From assembly GCA_963627615.1 (NCBI GenBank), contig CAVGBV010000069.1, forward strand, positions 1 to 14,106: a stretch of DNA of 14,106 nt. The letters run 5' to 3'. The notes under the pieces were generated by a model, which saw only the letters and a list, made by a program, of their open reading frames with translations, had not been told where the DNA came from and ran no database searches. Numbering within the stretch: position 1 is the stretch's first letter; each line of letters opens with the position of its first letter. Source of the DNA: Faecimorpha sp963627615. GTDB lineage: Bacteria > Bacillota > Clostridia > Lachnospirales > Bianqueaceae. The position numbers were made by a program, and so were the translations under genes. Of the stretch, positions 6,695-11,131 are shown one piece after another.

Positions 6695-7117
6695 TTACAC
6701 AGTCGTACCATCTGCTGCCATATTTTCATAGATGTTGGTAATAGGGTCTCCCTGGGACTGAAAATATGCCGCGGTAAATGGGATGCCGTTGGCATCGGCG
6801 GGATAGACGGCGGTCCCATGCTGGGTGTAATAGGGGGCCAGACCAGCCGCGATGATATCATCGATACTGGCGTCCTTCATAAGCTGGTACATCATGGTGG
6901 AGATCATCTCTACATGGGCCAACTCCTCCGTGCCGATGTCCGTAAACAAAGCGCGGGATTTTCCTGTGGGCATGCTGTAGCGCTGGGATAGATACCGCAG
7001 GCTGGCGCCCAATTCACCATCCGGGCCGCCGAGCTGGGCAGCGATACATTTTGCCATCCGCAGGTCCCCCTTTTTGATATTGACAGGGTGCTGCAGCTTT
7101 TTGTCATAATACCACAT
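6695..7117 (-). CDS. cotJC: cotJC 5' part (manganese catalase-like spore coat protein), truncated by the element
   Basis: The 140-codon frame starts MWYYDKKLQHPVNIKK and matches CotJC/manganese catalases from the first residue. It has GGPDGELGASLRYLSQRY with ligand Glu35, and GTEELAH with Glu65 and His68, three of the five expected dimanganese ligands. From residue 136 the sequence leaves the family: AADGTTV and a TAA stop supplied by the element, where the family has AAEQKA. Without the rest of the four-helix bundle and the last two ligands this product should be inactive. RBS GGAGGTG precedes the ATG by 10 bases, and it follows cotJB by 19 bases, so it is the third gene of the mother-cell cotJABC operon. 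In the spore coat CotJC is thought to act as, or resemble, a catalase. Excision of the element would give about 190 residues, the normal length. Confidence 0.92.
   Translation of the reverse strand: MWYYDKKLQHPVNIKKGDLRMAKCIAAQLGGPDGELGASLRYLSQRYSMPTGKSRALFTDIGTEELAHVEMISTMMYQLMKDASIDDIIAAGLAPYYTQHGTAVYPADANGIPFTAAYFQSQGDPITNIYENMAADGTTV
6711..6718. repeat. Right attachment core (8-bp direct repeat)
   Basis: TCTGCTGC, identical to 2042-2049. To its left is element sequence (GTCGTACCA), to its right cotJC (CATATTTT). Exchange between the two cores would leave a single copy inside cotJC and one on an excised circle. Confidence 0.8.
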
Positions 7118-7136
7118 AAGATTTTCTCACCTCCGA

Positions 7137-7403
7137 TTATTGCAGATCCCATGGCCAGGGTTCTGCATTCCAGCTCCAGCAGCCTGCGTTTTGTTCCCAA
7201 GTCATGGTCATCAGCGGACCATACTGCTGTTCATAGGAACTGCGCAGCTTTTGAGAGATATTGACCAGATTGGCATGCTCCTGAAGAGCCTCGGCACAAT
7301 CCGGATGCGTATCCAGAAACAGATTCAGATCGACCAGCATAAAATCTACCTTTTGAATATCCATCAGAAGGCCCTGACGATCCGTGTCACAGGCTCGCGT
7401 CAT
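7137..7403 (-). CDS. cotJB: CotJB spore coat protein
   Basis: This 88-aa protein of the CotJB family contains the signature DLNLFLDTHPDCAEAL (about residues 23-38), QYGPL (about 62), and a Trp-rich C-terminus ending in PWPWDLQ. CotJB is a small component of the inner spore coat, made in the mother cell and assembled with CotJA and CotJC. The ATG at 7403 overlaps the cotJA stop as ATGA; AGGAGG nine bases upstream lies within cotJA. A GTG at 7412 is in frame but sits directly against the RBS. The stop is followed by the cotJC RBS. Confidence 0.92.
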   Translation of the reverse strand: MTRACDTDRQGLLMDIQKVDFMLVDLNLFLDTHPDCAEALQEHANLVNISQKLRSSYEQQYGPLMTMTWEQNAGCWSWNAEPWPWDLQ

Positions 7404-7690
7404 GACATGCACCCTCCTTTTTTATACGGAATGAACAGATTGTCAAACGAAGAGCCGCGTTCCAGAGCTTTATCCGGCCCGACCAGACCTGTAAAGGCCT
7501 GGATGGGAACATATGCGGCGGCCAGTGCCAGACCGGGGCATGCCGTATCCGGAGCAGTACAGCTTCGGCTGTCTTCATAAGGATTGCGATTCATTGATTC
7601 TGCGGGAAGAGAATAACCCCGTTCCGGCGGTTCGATGCCGGGACGCAGATAATTGCGGCGGCTGCCGTAGGTATTCTTGCGGTTTTCCAC
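7400..7690 (-). CDS. cotJA: CotJA spore coat-associated protein (GTG start)
   Basis: A 96-aa protein whose C-terminal half carries the CotJA signature: LALAAAYVPIQAF, then GPDKALERGSSFDNLFIPY. Upstream is a basic, proline- and arginine-rich N-terminal stretch of about 45 residues, somewhat longer than in Bacillus homologues. The start is taken as the GTG at 7690 because AAAAGGAGG lies seven bases upstream and the frame above it is not conserved in character. It is the first gene of cotJABC and overlaps cotJB by four bases. In Bacillus the operon is transcribed by sigma-E in the mother cell. Confidence 0.88.
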   Translation of the reverse strand: MENRKNTYGSRRNYLRPGIEPPERGYSLPAESMNRNPYEDSRSCTAPDTACPGLALAAAYVPIQAFTGLVGPDKALERGSSFDNLFIPYKKGGCMS

Positions 7691-7706
7691 AGTATCCCTC
7701 CTTTTC

Positions 7707-7740
7707 GATGCGTTTCGCATCAATTCTTTACTATGGTATG
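7707..7740 (-). promoter_or_regulatory. Candidate sigma-E promoter and leader hairpin of cotJABC
   Basis: On the - strand CATACCAT (7740-7733) matches the sigma-E -10 consensus CATACAnT at most positions. The -35 region is less clear. Between it and cotJA a perfect hairpin GATGCG-AAA-CGCATC (7721-7707) lies in the leader just upstream of the RBS. Sigma-E control is known for cotJ in Bacillus; here it is inferred from the -10 match only. Confidence 0.4.
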
Positions 7741-7769
7741 CGCGGAAGGGGAAATGGGTTCCGGCAGAT

Positions 7770-7798
7770 TTGACATTCCATGGCTTCCGTGCTACAAT
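7770..7798 (+). promoter_or_regulatory. SigmaA promoter of the GH78-like gene
   Basis: TTGACA (7770-7775), a 17-base spacer and TACAAT (7793-7798): a perfect -35 and a near-perfect -10. It reads into the gene starting at 7833 and is divergent from the cotJ promoter region. Confidence 0.85.
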
Positions 7799-7832
7799 AA
7801 AATCATCGGAATGCGTGTAAGGAGGAAAGAAA

Positions 7833-9380
7833 ATGCAGCCATTGGTTAATAAGCTTTTTTTAGAGAAGGCAGAGGCATTCAAGCCCCAATTGATACAGAA
7901 GGAGCGTCGGCCGCTGCGTATGGTTACGATAGAGAAGGATTCGGAGGGATTCGGCAGAGTTGTCGGAGAGAGGACCATAACAGAGCTTGCGGATCTCCAT
8001 CTGGGTAAGGGAGATACGGTATGCCTGGATTATGGGGATCATTATGTGGGATACCTCACCCTGCGTCTGTCTTCCGTGGGGAGTATTCCGGATGCGCCGC
8101 TTTTTATGAAGCTCAAGTTCGGAGAGACGGCAACGGAGATCACGGATCATTCGGAAGATTATAACGGTAAGATCAGCAGCTCCTGGATTCAGGAGGAGTG
8201 GATGCATGTGGACGTGCTGCCGGCGGTCATTACTCTGCCGCGCCGCTATGCTATGCGTTTCCTGGAGATTTCGGTGCTGGATACTTCGCCAAAGTTTCGA
8301 GCCGTGATTGAAGGGGCGGATTTTCAGGCGGTATCCGCTGTAGATGGAGAGCAGGGAGGAAGCTATAAGACGACGGATCCGCTGCTGCAAAAGATTGACG
8401 CGGTCAGTGTTAAGACATTGGAAGACTGTATGCAGGATGTATTTGAGGATGGCCCCAAAAGAGACCGGCGGCTTTGGATTGGAGATCTTCGATTGGAAGC
8501 GTTGGCCAATTATGCGACCTTCCGTAATTTTGACCTTGTAAAGCGCTGCCTATACCTTTTTGCCGGAAGCCGTATGGAGGACGGAGCCGTAGGCGCTTGC
8601 CTCTTTACACAGCCCACGTTGTGTGTAGATGACATCTATATGTACGATTACGCGCTGTTCTTTGTTTCGATCCTTCTGGATTATTATAAGGAGAGCGGGG
8701 ATGAGGAGACAGCAAGGGAGCTGTGGCAGACGGCGAAGGATCAGTTGGAGATCGGCGCCGGAGCGAGGGATGCGCGAGGCGTAGTCAAAGAGGACTGCAA
8801 GGCGTTTCTGGACTGGAAAATCGGGCTGAATAAGCAGGCTGGGGCCCATGCGGTGTGGATCTATAGTCTGCGGTGCGGAATTGAGCTGGGAGAACTTCTG
8901 GGAGAAGACGTGGAGCGGTATAAAGAGTGGCTTCGGAAGGCACTGCAGGCCGCAAAAGAATACCTCTGGGATCCGGAGCGGAAGGTATTTGTCAGCGGAG
9001 CAGAGCGTCAGGTCTCTTACGCTTCCCAGGTATGGATGGTGCTTGCGGGCGTATGGGATGACGAGACCAATCGGCAGCTTTTGGAGCGTACGGTTCAGCT
9101 GGATCCGGAGTATAACATGGTAACGCCCTATATGAATCATAACTTTGTGATGGCATATCTTTCTTGTGGGGAATATGACAAGGCTCTGGAGTATATCCGC
9201 TCTTATTGGGGCGAAATGATCCATGACGGAGCGGACACGTTCTGGGAATTGTATAATCCGCGCAATAAACGGGAGTCGCCTTATGGGTCCAGTATCATCA
9301 ACAGCTATTGCCATGCGTGGAGCTGTACGCCGACCTATATATTGCGTAAATATTTTTTGCGGGGAGAGAAAAACGAATGA
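7833..9380 (+). CDS. GH78-like (alpha-L-rhamnosidase-type) six-hairpin glycoside hydrolase
   Basis: A 515-aa protein without a signal peptide, so probably cytoplasmic. An N-terminal beta-rich part (about 60-165) precedes an (alpha/alpha)6-barrel. The barrel opens with GPKRDRRLWIGDLRLEA (about 207-223), matching the DxPxRDExxxWxGD signature of GH78 alpha-L-rhamnosidases, and carries the late DTFWELYNP motif (about 468-476) and an SYCHAWSCTPTY segment corresponding to the family's SxNH...G end. The enzyme would hydrolyse terminal rhamnose or a related sugar from oligosaccharides or glycosides. It is shorter than typical multidomain GH78 enzymes. Strong RBS AAGGAGG and promoter at 7770. It overlaps the next gene by four bases (ATGA). 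Confidence 0.82.
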   Translation: MQPLVNKLFLEKAEAFKPQLIQKERRPLRMVTIEKDSEGFGRVVGERTITELADLHLGKGDTVCLDYGDHYVGYLTLRLSSVGSIPDAPLFMKLKFGETATEITDHSEDYNGKISSSWIQEEWMHVDVLPAVITLPRRYAMRFLEISVLDTSPKFRAVIEGADFQAVSAVDGEQGGSYKTTDPLLQKIDAVSVKTLEDCMQDVFEDGPKRDRRLWIGDLRLEALANYATFRNFDLVKRCLYLFAGSRMEDGAVGACLFTQPTLCVDDIYMYDYALFFVSILLDYYKESGDEETARELWQTAKDQLEIGAGARDARGVVKEDCKAFLDWKIGLNKQAGAHAVWIYSLRCGIELGELLGEDVERYKEWLRKALQAAKEYLWDPERKVFVSGAERQVSYASQVWMVLAGVWDDETNRQLLERTVQLDPEYNMVTPYMNHNFVMAYLSCGEYDKALEYIRSYWGEMIHDGADTFWELYNPRNKRESPYGSSIINSYCHAWSCTPTYILRKYFLRGEKNE

Positions 9381-9697
9381 AGATTTTACAGGAGAGAGCC
9401 AGGACAACCGTGATCTGTGAGGGAGTCGAGGCCAGAGATGCCGAAGTAATGATTCAGGGAGTCTCCGGACGGCGCATGGTGACGCTGTATGTGCATGTCA
9501 ATGATTTTCAGGAGAGTCATTACACGCTGGCGGAAAAGAGTATGTTTGATTTTCTGACGGGACAGTCGGAGGAGACAGCGGAGGTGGAGTTCCTGGAAGA
9601 GTACGAGAGCCTGGCCGCGGCGCAGATGTCGGAATATTATCCGTTTTTTGAGATTGCGGACCAGAGAATTGATGAGCTGAAAAAGTGGGAGTATTAA
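9377..9697 (+). CDS. Small hypothetical protein translationally coupled to the GH78-like enzyme
   Basis: A 106-aa acidic protein with no recognised family. It begins MKILQERARTTVICEGVEAR, has a probable beta-rich N-terminal half (VSGRRMVTLYVHVND) and a helical, Glu-rich C-terminal half ending in RIDELKKWEY. No signal peptide or membrane segment. The ATGA overlap with the upstream gene, the same strand and the terminator 10 bases after its stop show that it is co-transcribed and coupled. The function may relate to the hydrolase but nothing in the sequence says how. Confidence 0.7.
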   Translation: MKILQERARTTVICEGVEARDAEVMIQGVSGRRMVTLYVHVNDFQESHYTLAEKSMFDFLTGQSEETAEVEFLEEYESLAAAQMSEYYPFFEIADQRIDELKKWEY

Positions 9698-9707
9698 GCA
9701 GTAAAAG

Positions 9708-9744
9708 AACGCCGGTATGCAGTGGATATGCATACCGGCGTTTT
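9708..9744. terminator. Bidirectional terminator between convergent genes
   Basis: AACGCCGGTATGC (9708-9720) pairs perfectly with GCATACCGGCGTT (9730-9742) around a 9-base loop. TTTT follows on the + strand and a T-rich run (TTCTTTT) on the - strand. It serves the 106-aa ORF on one side and the dipeptidase, whose stop is at 9762, on the other. Confidence 0.92.
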
Positions 9745-9761
9745 GCTGTGCGTGGGAATTT

Positions 9762-11117
9762 TTAGCCCAGAAGCTTCTCCAGGGCTCTGGTATAGATCGC
9801 AGTCTGCATCTGCAGCTCATGGATGGACAGCGATTCGTTTACATCATGGATATGGTTGTCGGTATCCGGGAATTCACAGCCGAAAGCAATGATTCCGGGA
9901 ACGTGCTTGGCATAGGTGCCGCCTCCGATGACCATAGGCTTATGCTGGGTATCTCCGGTAACCTCCTTGTAGGCCTCATACAGATTCTGAACCAGAGGAG
10001 AAGTCTCAGGATAGAACAGAGGCTTGCCGATCTTCAGAATCTCAATCCGGCCCTGAGCGTCTTCCAGATGCGGCTCGGCCATCTGACGCAGCTGCTCAGG
10101 TGTCAGCGTTACGGGATAACGGATATCAATGGTGCAGCAAATCTGTCTGTTTTCCGTTTTGACGATGCCGTTGTTAAAGGTCAGGGGACCATACGCATCG
10201 GAATATTTGCAGCCGATGCCGGAACCATCGCACTCGGTACCGAGATGGGACATATAAAAGTCTACAAAATCATCCTTCATGCCGGCGTTCTGCAGGGCCT
10301 GCATGGTGCAGGCGGCAGCATTGACACCCAGAAGCGGAGTGCTGGCATGAGCGGCCGTACCCTGCGCGTGGATCACAAGGGTATCCTTCTCAGACGTTAC
10401 AGTGTAGGAGGTCAGTGCGGTTTTGGATAATGCGTCCTTCAGCGCGTCTTCATCCACACAGGAAGCGGGAATAACGGTTGTGCAGCGGCTGCAGACAGCG
10501 TTGGTGACAAATCCGCCGTTCATGGAGAGAATCTGTGTGTGCTTGCTGTATGCGGCCATAGAGCAGCCGCCCTTTTCTCCATGGATTCCCGGGAAATATC
10601 CATCCGGAGTAAAACCGGCTCGAATCGGCTCTCCGTGCAGAGCGTAATACTGCATGCACTCAGAGCCGGATTCCTCATCGCAGCCCATAAGCAGTCGGAT
10701 CCTTTTCCCAAGATGGATGCCGGACTCACTGAGAAGCTTCATCGCGTACAGGGAAGCGATAACGGCGCCCTTATCATCACTGACACCGCGTCCATAGACA
10801 CGTTCGCCCTTCTGCACCATGGTAAACGGATCACTATCCCAGCCTTCTCCGGCGGGAACTACGTCAAGATGGGCGACGATTCCAAGGAGCTCTTCTCCTT
10901 CGCCAATCTCGGCATAACCGCAGTAATTATCCATATTGCAGGTGCGAAATCCCATCTCGGAAGTGATGGAGAGGGCCTCCGCCAGAGCAGCGGCAGGACC
11001 CGCGCCAAAAGGCTTGCCCTCTTCGGGCGCGCCCTTGACGGAATTGTGCCGGATCAGACGGGAGAGAGACTGGAGCATTTGGCTCGTCATAGGAACGATC
11101 TTTTCTAAATTATTCAT
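9762..11117 (-). CDS. PepV/Sapep-like M20 dipeptidase
   Basis: A 451-aa zinc dipeptidase of peptidase family M20, close to the PepV type that cleaves unspecific dipeptides in the cytoplasm. Metal-site motifs are present: AHLDVVPAG (His83, Asp85), YGRGVSDDKG (Asp114 bridging), CDEESGSE (Glu148 general base, Glu149 ligand), FTPDGYFP (Asp172), and a final His in DNHIHDVNE (near residue 427). The lid-domain region (about 180-380) carries AAHASTP, and GGGTYA lies near 402. Length is slightly under that of lactobacillar PepV. RBS AAAGGA eight bases upstream overlaps the end of the preceding gene's stop region; only 14 bases separate them, so it forms an operon with the large glycoside hydrolase. 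Confidence 0.92.
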   Translation of the reverse strand: MNNLEKIVPMTSQMLQSLSRLIRHNSVKGAPEEGKPFGAGPAAALAEALSITSEMGFRTCNMDNYCGYAEIGEGEELLGIVAHLDVVPAGEGWDSDPFTMVQKGERVYGRGVSDDKGAVIASLYAMKLLSESGIHLGKRIRLLMGCDEESGSECMQYYALHGEPIRAGFTPDGYFPGIHGEKGGCSMAAYSKHTQILSMNGGFVTNAVCSRCTTVIPASCVDEDALKDALSKTALTSYTVTSEKDTLVIHAQGTAAHASTPLLGVNAAACTMQALQNAGMKDDFVDFYMSHLGTECDGSGIGCKYSDAYGPLTFNNGIVKTENRQICCTIDIRYPVTLTPEQLRQMAEPHLEDAQGRIEILKIGKPLFYPETSPLVQNLYEAYKEVTGDTQHKPMVIGGGTYAKHVPGIIAFGCEFPDTDNHIHDVNESLSIHELQMQTAIYTRALEKLLG

Positions 11118-11131
11118 AATGTATCCTTTCC

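Larger units (their letters stand above)
2042..6718. mobile_element. Serine-recombinase integrative element inserted in cotJC (about 4.67 kb)
   Basis: The element is bounded by the direct repeat TCTGCTGC at 2042-2049 and 6711-6718. Outside the repeats lies cotJC sequence in the same orientation on both sides; inside lie five genes unrelated to the coat operon: membrane protein, 49-aa ORF, large serine recombinase, MFS transporter and AraC regulator. Removing 2042-6710 joins the cotJC halves in frame (ATG GCA GCA GAG CAA AAG), giving a protein of about 190 residues. No conjugation, replication, phage structural or DDE transposase genes are present, and no terminal inverted repeats are seen. 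It is best described as a minimal site-specific integrative element whose integrase is the serine recombinase. Precedents for coding elements that split sporulation genes are skin in sigK and SP-beta in spsM; this one is far smaller. Confidence 0.87.

Noticed and set aside
2042..6718. The 8-bp repeats as a transposon target-site duplication
   Set aside because: No DDE transposase or terminal inverted repeats are present, whereas a large serine recombinase is. An 8-bp duplication would look the same, so this is less likely rather than impossible.
6695..7117. Reading the 140-aa product as a complete short CotJC variant
   Set aside because: The family sequence stops exactly at the core repeat, and the missing remainder, in frame, lies at the other copy of the repeat.
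7691..7978. Longer cotJA start at 7978
   Set aside because: The extension has no coat-protein character, crosses the cotJ promoter region and the start of the divergent hydrolase gene, and ignores the good RBS before the GTG at 7690.
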